DNA of 20,413 bases from Nitriliruptoraceae bacterium (GTDB taxonomy: Bacteria; Actinomycetota; Nitriliruptoria; Nitriliruptorales; Nitriliruptoraceae). Position 1 is the first letter of the stretch. The number at the start of each line of letters is the position of its first letter. Below the pieces are notes generated by a model that worked only from the letters and a program-made list of their open reading frames with translations, was not told where the DNA came from and ran no database searches. Position numbers and translations under genes: made by a program. Below are positions 12,214 to 19,258 of the stretch, one piece after another. The stretch lies in NCBI GenBank assembly GCA_003554005.1, contig PWEU01000067.1, positions 1 to 20,413 of the forward strand. Reading direction: 5' to 3'.

Positions 12214-13055
12214 ATCCGCTGGCACGTGGGGCAGTAGGTCGTCCCGCGCTGGGCGATGACGGTGCGACGCAGCGTCGTCCCGCACCGCCGGCAGGGCCGT
12301 CCGTGCTGGCCGTAGGCGGCGAGGAAGGTGGCGTAGCGGCCGCTGCTGCCGTTGACCATCTGGTAGTCCCGGAAGGTGGTGCCTTCGCGCTCGATCGCGG
12401 CGGTGAGGATCTCCACGATCGCCGCGTGGAGCAGCGCGGCCCGGGGACGTGCGACCCGGCGGGAGCCGGGGTGGATCCGGGCCTGCCACAGGGCCTCGTC
12501 GGCGTAGATGTTGCCCACGCCGGCGACGAGGCGCTGGTCGAGCAGCCGGGCCTTGACCGGGGACCTGGACCGGGCGAGACCCTCGGCGAGGTGCGCGACG
12601 GTGAACCCGGGGGACAGGGGCTCGGGGCCGAGTACCGCCAGGGTCGGCACCACCTCGGCGTAGGCATCGGGTGCCACCACCGACAGCCGACCGAAGCGGC
12701 GTGGGTCACGGAAGCGGACCGTGTGGCCGTCGTCGAGATCGAGGCGGGCGCGCACGTGGGTCAGGCCGGCGTCGGGGTCCGCGCCGGCCTCCGACGTCGG
12801 CTCGACGCTCAGCGAGCCCGTCATGCCGAGGTGGAGGACGAGCTGCTCGCCATGGCCCTCCGTCGCGGGATCCAGCGGGCAGAGCAGGAACTTCCCCCGC
12901 CGCTCGACCCTCTCGATCCTCCGGTTGCGGAGCCGGTCCACGCCGTGGAACCGGGCCTGCGGATGCGGGTCCCACCACACCTCGACGATGCGGCGGCCGG
13001 ACAGCCGGGGGACCAGCTGCCGACGGACGGATTCCACCTCGGGGAGCTCGGGCAC
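12210..13055 (-). CDS. mutM: Formamidopyrimidine-DNA glycosylase
   Basis: 281 aa, standard size. Fpg removes oxidised purines such as 8-oxoguanine and cuts the abasic site by beta,delta-elimination. The start is fixed by chemistry: the GTG at 13055 gives MPELPEVE, placing the catalytic N-terminal proline (P2) and E3 correctly. Other marks are RRGKFLLCPL (active lysine region), LHLGMTGSL, VRFRDPRRFGRL, LLDQRLVAGVGNIYADEALW, and a C-terminal zinc finger C-x2-C-x16-C-x2-C (C255, C258, C275, C278) with R270 in QRGTTYC. There is no ribosome site; instead a TAGCCT box ends 7 nt before the start, suggesting a leaderless transcript. Upstream codons in the same frame run into the neighbouring promoter and are not used. 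Confidence 0.94.
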   Translation of the reverse strand: MPELPEVESVRRQLVPRLSGRRIVEVWWDPHPQARFHGVDRLRNRRIERVERRGKFLLCPLDPATEGHGEQLVLHLGMTGSLSVEPTSEAGADPDAGLTHVRARLDLDDGHTVRFRDPRRFGRLSVVAPDAYAEVVPTLAVLGPEPLSPGFTVAHLAEGLARSRSPVKARLLDQRLVAGVGNIYADEALWQARIHPGSRRVARPRAALLHAAIVEILTAAIEREGTTFRDYQMVNGSSGRYATFLAAYGQHGRPCRRCGTTLRRTVIAQRGTTYCPTCQRI

Positions 13056-13062
13056 GCCAGGC

Positions 13063-13084
13063 AGGCTACCGGCGCCGTTACCCT
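13063..13084. promoter_or_regulatory. Divergent -10 boxes of mutM (leaderless) and the DUF309 gene
   Basis: TAGCCT on the minus strand (13068-13063) is followed by 7 nt and the mutM GTG, so transcription would begin at or beside the start codon. TACCCT on the plus strand (13079-13084) serves the gene at 13184, with a leader near 93 nt. The two boxes lie 10 bp apart pointing away from each other, so each -35 zone falls on the other gene's side and polymerase can probably use only one at a time. Confidence 0.5.
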
Positions 13085-13102
13085 CGGCCGCGGGCATCGG
13101 CC

Positions 13103-13140
13103 CGGCTGCCGGTGGCACCGACCCGGCTGTCCGGCAGCCG
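13103..13140 (+). promoter_or_regulatory. 10-bp perfect inverted repeat in the leader of the DUF309 gene
   Basis: CGGCTGCCGG (13103-13112) and CCGGCAGCCG (13131-13140) with an 18-nt loop. All ten pairs are Watson-Crick. It lies in the predicted 5' leader, 43 nt before the start codon, and could act as an RNA structure, an early stop, or a protein site. Confidence 0.45.
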
Positions 13141-13183
13141 TCGCCCCCGACGTCCCATCCACCGTCCCACTTCAGGAGCGCTC

Positions 13184-13813
13184 GTGTCCGACGACCAGGC
13201 ACCCGAGGTGAGCGGCTCCCGTCGCGACCGGCGCGAGGACGGTCGGCCGGAGCAGGCCCGCCCCCGTGACCGCACCGGCCGACCGCTGCCCTACGGCACC
13301 ACGGATGTCCCCCTCACCGAACAGCACGAGCCGACCGACGTCGAGCACGCCCTGGCGCTCGGCGTCGACCTGTGGGGCCAGGAGCGGTACTTCGAGGCCC
13401 ACGAGTGCCTCGAGTACGTCTGGCACGCCGCGCCCGTCGACGACCCCGACCTGTGGCAGGGGGTGATCCAGATCGCCGTAGCCGGCGTGCACCTGCAGCG
13501 GGACAACCCGGGTGGGGCCCGCCCCCTGCTCGAGCGAGCCGCCAAGCGGCTGTCCCGCTACCCCGAGGTCCACCGCGGGATCGACGTGGCGGGTGCGCTG
13601 GCACGGTGCCGCCGGTTGATCGACGCCCTGGACGACCGAGCGGACCCTGCGACGCTGGACGTCGGTGGGTTCCCGGCCACCCCGCAAGGCGCGTGGTTCC
13701 CCCCCGACCCGACCGCGCTGGCCCCACCGGACCATCCGAGCCCGCTGGTCGACGAGCCGACCTGGCTGACGGCCGGGCAGCCGCGCCGCGCCCGTGAGCG
13801 GGACGAGGGTTGA
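13184..13813 (+). CDS. DUF309-domain protein
   Basis: 209 aa, GTG start with AGGAG 5 nt upstream. An N-terminal disordered, charged region of about 50 residues (many Arg, Asp and Glu) precedes the DUF309 core: VDLWGQERYFEAHECLEYVWHAAPVDDPDLWQGVIQIAVAGVHLQRDNPGGARPLLERAAKRLSRYP. The F-EAHE-LE-VW and LWQG-IQIA--H motifs with conserved His and Glu are diagnostic of this small helical family. Its function is unknown; the conserved HE residues suggest a metal or catalytic site. A Pro-rich tail follows. The gene is first of a run of four on the plus strand, 58 nt before the zinc-ribbon gene, and diverges from mutM. Confidence 0.85.
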   Translation: MSDDQAPEVSGSRRDRREDGRPEQARPRDRTGRPLPYGTTDVPLTEQHEPTDVEHALALGVDLWGQERYFEAHECLEYVWHAAPVDDPDLWQGVIQIAVAGVHLQRDNPGGARPLLERAAKRLSRYPEVHRGIDVAGALARCRRLIDALDDRADPATLDVGGFPATPQGAWFPPDPTALAPPDHPSPLVDEPTWLTAGQPRRARERDEG

Positions 13814-13871
13814 GCAGGTCCTGCGCGTCCCCCTTCCACCCCGATCAACCCCGCATCACCTCGGAGTCCCC

Positions 13872-14144
13872 GTGGCACAGGATCTGACCCGACCGCTGGC
13901 CCCCGGTCACCGCTACCGCTGCGACGGCTGCGGCAACGTGACCCGGTTCGACGTCGTGACGACCGCTCGTACCCGCCGCTACCTGCACTTCGACCTCGGT
14001 GGGACCCCGGCGGTCGACGAGGAGGAGGTGCTCACGGCCACGGTGGAGGCGGTCACCTGCCGGTGGTGCGCCCGGGAGGACGCCCTCAGGATCGAGCCCG
14101 CGCCGGCCACGGACCTCCCGGACCTCCCCCGGGGGAGTGGGTGA
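13872..14144 (+). CDS. Small zinc-ribbon protein
   Basis: 90 aa, GTG start with GGAG 5 nt upstream. Two CxxC knuckles, C17/C20 (YRCDGCGNVTRFDV) and C63/C66 (VTCRWCARED), enclose about 42 residues containing TARTRRYLHFDLGG and an acidic DEEEV stretch. This is a treble- or ribbon-type zinc-binding layout. I do not know the family. The next gene starts inside its stop codon (GTGA at 14141-14144), so the protein is probably made together with the NYN protein. A role as RNA-binding helper of the NYN nuclease is inference from this coupling. Confidence 0.8.
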   Translation: MAQDLTRPLAPGHRYRCDGCGNVTRFDVVTTARTRRYLHFDLGGTPAVDEEEVLTATVEAVTCRWCAREDALRIEPAPATDLPDLPRGSG

Positions 14145-15307
14145 GCGACCCGGAGGGCCGACCCAGCGCCCCGGCCGTCGACCGCCTCGCCCTCGAGGGG
14201 CTGTCGAGCGACGACTGGGCCGCGGTGCTGGTCGCCGTGCGGGCCGAGTTGCGGGCCCGTGAGGAGCTCGACGAACCCCAGGCCGCCGTGGCCGAGCAAC
14301 CCACCGGACGACTCGTGGCCGGCCGGGGACGGGCCCAGGTCGGCGAGCTGCTGGTCGGTGATGGCGCGCTGGCAGCGGCGGTCGTGGAGCGGGTGCCGGG
14401 ACCGGTCAGGGCGGCGGTGACCGGGCCAGAGGCGCCGTCGGCCGCCCCCGATGTCGCTGCCGTGGCCGTCAGGGACGACGAGGTGGTGCGCGTGCGGCAG
14501 CGGGCCCGCGCCCTGCGCGAGGAGCGCGATGCCTGGCGTCGTCGCGCCGAGGGGGCCGAGGCCCGAGCAGAGCAGTCCGAACGCGCGCTCGCGGAGCAGG
14601 CTGCCGTGCAGCAGGACCTGCGCGACACGATCGCCGGGCTGCGCCAGGAGCTCACCGAGGCCGGCGCCGAGCGGGACCGGGCGGTGGTCAGGGAGCGGCG
14701 CCGCCGCGACGGCGAGGTGGCGCGCCTCGAGGCCGACCTCGCGGCGTTGCGGCGCGCGGAGGAGTCGCGGCGAGTCGAGCGGCACCGCCGGGAACGGTCG
14801 GCCCAACGCCGGGCCGCGGCCGACCGCGGCACCTCGGGTCAGGTCCCGGTGCCGCGGGTGCCGCCGGGACGACCCACCCGCCTGCCGTCCGACATCGTCC
14901 CCGGCACCACCGAGGCGGCGCGTGCGCTGCTCGGGCCCGGGCGACTGGTGCTGATCGACGGCTACAACCTCCCCCTGAACCACCGCGCCGACCTCGATCT
15001 GGAGGGCCAGCGCGCCTGGCTGGTCGGCCTGTGCGCCAACGCGGTGCCGGTGCACCGGATCCGGCCGGTGATCTACTTCGACGGGCAACGGGCCGGTGGG
15101 ATCCGCTCCGCTCCTGCCCGGCAGGCGGTGCAGGTGCGCTTCACCCCCGAGGGCATCACGGCCGACGACGAGCTGGTGCTGGCGGTCGAGGCCACCGACG
15201 AACCCGTCGTGGTCGTCACCGACGACCGGGAGCTGGTCGAGCGGGTCACGGCCAGCGGGGCGGATGTGGTCGGCACCGTGGGGTTCCTCGGTGTGGTCCG
15301 GCGGTGA
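14141..15307 (+). CDS. Coiled-coil NYN (YacP-type) RNase-like protein
   Basis: 388 aa. The N-terminal 110 residues are Ala/Glu/Val-rich and may hold a small helical domain. Residues about 112-228 form a long charged coiled coil with heptad-like E/R/A/L patterns (RQRARALREERDAWRRRAEG and following). The C-terminal NYN/PIN-like domain starts at LIDGYNLPLNH (D273) and continues with VIYFDGQRAGG (D314), ITADDELV (D342, D343) and VVVTDDREL (D361, D362). These acidic residues match the metal-binding set of YacP/Rae1-type RNases. Start GTG 14141 with GGGGGAG upstream, overlapping the zinc-ribbon stop by 4 nt; its own stop overlaps the glycosyltransferase start by 4 nt. All the key acidic residues are present, so the RNase is probably active; its target is unknown. 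Confidence 0.87.
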   Translation: MSDPEGRPSAPAVDRLALEGLSSDDWAAVLVAVRAELRAREELDEPQAAVAEQPTGRLVAGRGRAQVGELLVGDGALAAAVVERVPGPVRAAVTGPEAPSAAPDVAAVAVRDDEVVRVRQRARALREERDAWRRRAEGAEARAEQSERALAEQAAVQQDLRDTIAGLRQELTEAGAERDRAVVRERRRRDGEVARLEADLAALRRAEESRRVERHRRERSAQRRAAADRGTSGQVPVPRVPPGRPTRLPSDIVPGTTEAARALLGPGRLVLIDGYNLPLNHRADLDLEGQRAWLVGLCANAVPVHRIRPVIYFDGQRAGGIRSAPARQAVQVRFTPEGITADDELVLAVEATDEPVVVVTDDRELVERVTASGADVVGTVGFLGVVRR

Positions 15308-16437
15308 GCCCCAGGATCCTGTGGGTCACCAACGATCTCCCTCCCCGCCCCGGTGGCATCCAGCAGTTCGTGGTCAACCTGCTACGCCGGGTCCACCCCG
15401 AGACCACGGTGGTCGTCGGGCCTGCCGCTGGACCGACGGCGGTCAGCGCCGACGAGGGCGAGCGGCACCACACCGTCCGCGCGCCCGGCGCCATCCTCCC
15501 GACCGCCAGCACCGCTCGGCTGGTCGTCGACGTGGCCCGCAGCCACCACAGCGACGTCGTCGTGCTCGGGGCGACCTGGCCGTTGGGTGAGCTCGCCGGC
15601 ACCCTGCGCCGGCAGCTCGACGTCCCCGTGGTCGGGCTGACCCACGGGCTGGAGGCCGGCATGGCCGGCGCCGGTCTCGGTCACCTCATCGCGCGGGCCA
15701 CGCGCGACCTGGCCGCGGTCACCACCATCAGTGGGTTCACGGCCGCGCGGCTGGCCGGCCACCTACGGGCCGGCATCGTCCGCCATCTGCCGCCCGGTGT
15801 GGACGTCGACCGGTTCCATCCCGGCGTGGACGGCACCGGTTTCCGTCGGCGGTGGGGCCTGCCCGAGGACGCGACGGTGGTGGCGTGCGTGTCACGGCTG
15901 GTGGCGCGCAAGGGGCAGGACCGTCTGGTGGAGGTGTGGCCGCAACTGCAGCGCCGCCACCCCGACGCGTGGCTGCTGCTGGTGGGTGACGGCCCGCGCG
16001 AGCGGCGCCTGGCCCACCGGGTCCAGCGGGCGGGTCCCGGCCAGCGGATCGTGCTGACCGGCGCCATCGACTGGGAGCGGTTGCCCGAGGCCCACGCGGC
16101 CGCGGACCTGTTCGCGATGCCCTGTCGGACCCGGTGGGGAGGTCTCGACGTCGAGGGACTCGGGATCGTCTACCTCGAGGCCCAGGCCACCGGGGTACCG
16201 GTGGTCGTGGGTCGGTCCGGGGGTGCGCCCGAGACGGTCTCGGACCCGCGGGCGGGCGAGGTCGTCGACGGCCGTGACACCGGGGCGCTGCGCACCGCGC
16301 TGGACGGGTGGCTGGCGTCGCCCGCCCGGCGGGCCGCCGCGCGGGACCCGGCCCGGCGCTCGGTGGTGGAGCGCTACGCCTGGGAGACGATCGCCGCCGA
16401 CCTCAGCCGACTCCTCGACGAGGTCATGGCCGGCTGA
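15304..16437 (+). CDS. pimB: GT4 glycosyltransferase, PimB-like mannosyltransferase
   Basis: 377 aa. GT-B fold with an N-terminal acceptor domain starting ILWVTNDLPPRPGGIQQFV (the GGIQ glycine loop), a linker with VVGLTHGLEAG, and a donor domain with ACVSRLVARKGQDRLVEVWPQL, LLLVGDGPRERRL, and RWGGLDVEGLGIVYLEAQATGVPVVVGRSGGAPETV. The EX7E pair is E284 and E292. The combination with HGLE and RWGGLDVEGLGIV is what I recall of PimB', which adds the second mannose to phosphatidylinositol mannoside using GDP-mannose at the inner membrane face. Donor and acceptor are inferred from family likeness only. GTG start in a GTGA overlap with the NYN gene. The convergent membrane-protein gene ends 7 nt away. 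Confidence 0.82.
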   Translation: MSPRILWVTNDLPPRPGGIQQFVVNLLRRVHPETTVVVGPAAGPTAVSADEGERHHTVRAPGAILPTASTARLVVDVARSHHSDVVVLGATWPLGELAGTLRRQLDVPVVGLTHGLEAGMAGAGLGHLIARATRDLAAVTTISGFTAARLAGHLRAGIVRHLPPGVDVDRFHPGVDGTGFRRRWGLPEDATVVACVSRLVARKGQDRLVEVWPQLQRRHPDAWLLLVGDGPRERRLAHRVQRAGPGQRIVLTGAIDWERLPEAHAAADLFAMPCRTRWGGLDVEGLGIVYLEAQATGVPVVVGRSGGAPETVSDPRAGEVVDGRDTGALRTALDGWLASPARRAAARDPARRSVVERYAWETIAADLSRLLDEVMAG

Positions 16438-16444
16438 ACCCGGC

Positions 16445-18352
16445 TCAGTCACCTGTGCCGCGGCGTTCGAGGGTGACGACCACGGGCAGGTGGGTCGACG
16501 CCTCGGAGCTCGGGATGGCCACCCTCGAGCGACGCAGGTCGGGGGACAGGAGCACGTGGGACCGCAGCTCCACGGGTGCTGGGGCCGGGAAGGTCCGAGC
16601 GCCCTCGGGCAGCGCGGGATCGAGGAGTCGCTCGAAGCTGTCCAGCGTCGCGCTCCCGGCCGGGGCCCCGAGGTCACCGAGCAGCACCGTGGGCACGGTG
16701 CGCTCCCGGAGCCGGGCGACGGTGCCGGCTACCGCCCGTGCCTGGGGCAGCTGCCACGCCTGGGTGCTGGGGGTCGAGGCCAGTTCGGTGCCGACGACGC
16801 CCAGCGGGCTGCCGTCGCCGAGTTCCAGCACGGCCGCCAGCAGGCTGGGGGTCGAGGGGCCGGGACCCCCGGGTAGCGACTCCACCCCGAACTCCGCGAT
16901 CGGGAACCGGCTCAGCAGCGCGTGCCCTCGGACCTCGTCCGCGGCTGGGACGAACCGGACGTGCTCCAACCCGAGCTCCGCGGCGAACAGCGGCAGGAGG
17001 TCCTGGCCGCCGGTCAACCACCAGCCGCGGTCGACGCCCGTGACGACCACCACGTCCACCGCGTGATCGTGCAGCACGCTGGCCTGACGGCGGGGGTCGT
17101 AGCGACCGTCGGTCCCGAAGCCGGCGTTGAGCTGGTAGGGGGCCACCGTGAGCTCGGCGTCCTGGTTGGGGGGTGGCGTGACGGTCGAGGAGGTGGCGGA
17201 TACCACGGCCGTGACGAGGCCGATCGTCGCGGCACCGAGCAGCACGCTGCGCAGGGCCGGGACGGTCTGCAGCCGGGGGCGGGTCGGCACCAGCCGCGCT
17301 GCTCGCAGGACACCGAAGGCCAGCGGCACGGTGGTGCCCGCGGCGAGCAGCAGCAGCAGCCGGTCGTGGCCGGGGAGTCCCAACGGGGTGCCGAGGTAGT
17401 ACAGCAGCAGCAGCCCGTGCGCCGACGCGATCGCCGCGGCGGCGACCAGACCACGTTGACCGGTTCCGCTCGGTTTGGCGGCGCCGGTCTCGGTCCCGGC
17501 CAGCGCGCCGATGCCGATCGCCGCGGCGATCGGTCCGAGGACCCCCGGCCAGCCCGCGGCCGGCAGCGCCGCCGTGGTTCCGACCAGCGTCAGCCCGGCG
17601 CCGACGATCCCCGCGCTCCGCGGGGTGATGCTCGGGGCGAGCAGCGCTGCCAGCACCGCCAGGACCTGCGTGGTCGCTGCGGCTGCGGCCACCTGACCCG
17701 GGGTCCACCCGGCCGCCACCGCGATCCGGCCGGGGGCGGAGGTCACGACGCCGGTGAGGGCGAGCGCGGGGAGGAGCCACCACCAGGGCCAGGCCGCCGG
17801 ACCGCCGGCGCGTCCGATGCCGAGGTCGTCGGCCCCCCGACCGATGCCGGCCACCAGGACGACCAGTAGGCCGATCGTGGTCAGCGCGGCGATCGGGGTC
17901 TGCGACCACAGAGGTCCCAGGGTGGCGAAGAGGGTGCGCAGCAGCGCCTCGACCGCCAACCCGATGAGGATGCCGACCCGGGCCGGGCGCGCCGCCCGGG
18001 CGCCCGCGGCCAGGGCGACCAGGGCGGCCAGGCCCGCCGCGACGCCCACCCCGGCAGCCACCAGCGCCAACGTGCCGCCGGGATCGACCAGCAGCGTCCC
18101 GCGCGCCACCGCCGCAAGCCCGCCGGCACCGACCCACAGTTGCCGGGGTCGGGAACCGGCCACCGGGGCCACGAGCAGGGGCAGGAGCACCAGGACCACG
18201 GCGGCGAGCAGCAGCGCCGTGGTGGACGACAGCACCGTGGTCACCGGGAGGACCACCAGGGTCGCGGGCAGGAACACCCTGAGCGCCTCGATCGTGACCA
18301 CGGTCACCAGCGCCGCCCCGAGGGCAGCGCCGGGAGGCCGAGCGTCGGTCAC
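16445..18352 (-). CDS. Polytopic membrane protein with degenerate endonuclease/exonuclease/phosphatase domain
   Basis: 635 aa, GTG start with GAGGGA 5 nt upstream. About residues 1-385 consist of a dozen or so hydrophobic Ala/Leu/Val-rich helices. The C-terminal part (about 398-635) has the EEP fold: VVVTGVDRGWWLTGGQDLLPLFA, HALLSRFPIAEF, TVPTVLLGDLGAPAG and SSEASTHLPVVVTLE. Known EEP enzymes have QE, GDFN and SDH in the equivalent places; here they read TG (T438, G439), GDLG (D560 kept, G562 for Asn) and STH (T620 for Asp, H621 kept). The scaffold is therefore retained while several metal or catalytic residues are lost. The layout of a membrane part plus an EEP tail recalls Cwh43-like proteins. 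The gene converges on the PimB-like gene and diverges from the hydrolase. Confidence 0.8.
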   Translation of the reverse strand: MTDARPPGAALGAALVTVVTIEALRVFLPATLVVLPVTTVLSSTTALLLAAVVLVLLPLLVAPVAGSRPRQLWVGAGGLAAVARGTLLVDPGGTLALVAAGVGVAAGLAALVALAAGARAARPARVGILIGLAVEALLRTLFATLGPLWSQTPIAALTTIGLLVVLVAGIGRGADDLGIGRAGGPAAWPWWWLLPALALTGVVTSAPGRIAVAAGWTPGQVAAAAATTQVLAVLAALLAPSITPRSAGIVGAGLTLVGTTAALPAAGWPGVLGPIAAAIGIGALAGTETGAAKPSGTGQRGLVAAAAIASAHGLLLLYYLGTPLGLPGHDRLLLLLAAGTTVPLAFGVLRAARLVPTRPRLQTVPALRSVLLGAATIGLVTAVVSATSSTVTPPPNQDAELTVAPYQLNAGFGTDGRYDPRRQASVLHDHAVDVVVVTGVDRGWWLTGGQDLLPLFAAELGLEHVRFVPAADEVRGHALLSRFPIAEFGVESLPGGPGPSTPSLLAAVLELGDGSPLGVVGTELASTPSTQAWQLPQARAVAGTVARLRERTVPTVLLGDLGAPAGSATLDSFERLLDPALPEGARTFPAPAPVELRSHVLLSPDLRRSRVAIPSSEASTHLPVVVTLERRGTGD

Positions 18353-18380
18353 AGGGGTCCCTCGGGCCGGGTGCGCGGGA

Positions 18381-18403
18381 AGCCTAGGCCCTGGCGCTAC
18401 CGT
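18381..18403. promoter_or_regulatory. Divergent -10 boxes between the EEP membrane protein and hydrolase genes
   Basis: TAGGCT on the minus strand (18386-18381) precedes the gene starting at 18352, with a leader near 22 nt. TACCGT on the plus strand (18398-18403) precedes the gene at 18464, with a leader near 54 nt. The boxes lie 11 bp apart and point away from each other, as at mutM/DUF309. Confidence 0.48.
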
Positions 18404-18463
18404 GGCGGTCGCCCGCGCTGGTGCGGGCGTGGAACCCGATGGTCGGGGACGAGGAGGGGGCTC

Positions 18464-19258
18464 GTGGACGCGGCGGTGAGCATCCCCGGGGCCGAGCCGT
18501 GGTCGGCGAGCGGACGGGGGGAGCGGGCCCGTACCGGTGTGATCGTGGTGCACGGCTTCACGGGCAACCCGATCGGGACGCGGCCGCTGGGCCAGCACCT
18601 CGCCGCCGAGGGCTACACCATCGAGGTACCGCTCCTGCCGGGCCACGGCACGAGCCACCGTGACCTGGCTCGGACCCGCTACGCCGACTGGTACGGCGCG
18701 GTCGACCGGCTGGTCGACCACCTCCGCACCCGCTGCGACCGCATCGCGCTGATCGGGCACTCGATGGGGGGCACCATCGCACTCGACCTGGCCGCGCGAC
18801 GGCCCGAGGACGTCGACGCGGTGGGGGTGATCAACCCCTCGGTGCGGCCACCGCCCGGGCTGCTGCCGCGCCTGTCGGGGCTGCTCCAGTACGTGGCGCC
18901 CTACGTGCCCAGGGACCTGGCGGGGCTGCCCACCAACGACCTCGTCCGCGACGACGTCGAGGAGAGCTCGTACGCGCTGGTCTCAGCCCGGGCGGCGCGC
19001 TCGCTGCTCGGGGAACTGGACCGGATCCGAGGCAACCTGCTCGACGTGACCGCCCCGTTGCTGGTCGTCCGCTCCACCGAGGACCACTCCGTCGCGCCCT
19101 CCACCCCCCGCGACGTCCTCGAACTCAGCGGCAGCCGTGACCTGCGCGAGCTGGTCTGCGAGCAGAGCTACCACGTCCCGCAGCTCGACCACGACGCCGC
19201 TCTCGTCGCGACCACCATCGCGGCCTTCCTCGACGACGTGTTCGGATCCGCGACGTGA
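18464..19258 (+). CDS. Alpha/beta hydrolase, esterase/lipase type
   Basis: 264 aa, GTG start with GAGGAGG 6-7 nt upstream. The fold and triad are complete: oxyanion loop VIVVHGFTGNP (HGFTG at 30-34), nucleophile S100 in LIGHSMGGTIALDLA, D207 in LLVVRSTEDHSVAP and H237 in QSYHVPQLDHD. The HGFTG, GHGTSHRDL and GHSMGG combination is typical of bacterial carboxylesterases and monoacylglycerol lipases of the Est30 type; there is no signal peptide, so it is cytoplasmic. The likely substrate is a short- or medium-chain ester or monoacylglycerol, by family. First gene of a coupled operon: its TGA overlaps the GTG of the SRPBCC gene. It may act on a lipid that the SRPBCC protein binds, which is an inference. 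Confidence 0.88.
   Translation: MDAAVSIPGAEPWSASGRGERARTGVIVVHGFTGNPIGTRPLGQHLAAEGYTIEVPLLPGHGTSHRDLARTRYADWYGAVDRLVDHLRTRCDRIALIGHSMGGTIALDLAARRPEDVDAVGVINPSVRPPPGLLPRLSGLLQYVAPYVPRDLAGLPTNDLVRDDVEESSYALVSARAARSLLGELDRIRGNLLDVTAPLLVVRSTEDHSVAPSTPRDVLELSGSRDLRELVCEQSYHVPQLDHDAALVATTIAAFLDDVFGSAT

Noticed and set aside
16674..18137. A 487-codon minus-strand frame overlapping the EEP membrane-protein gene in another frame
   Set aside because: Arg/Gly/Pro-rich shadow of the real frame, which shows helices and EEP motifs.
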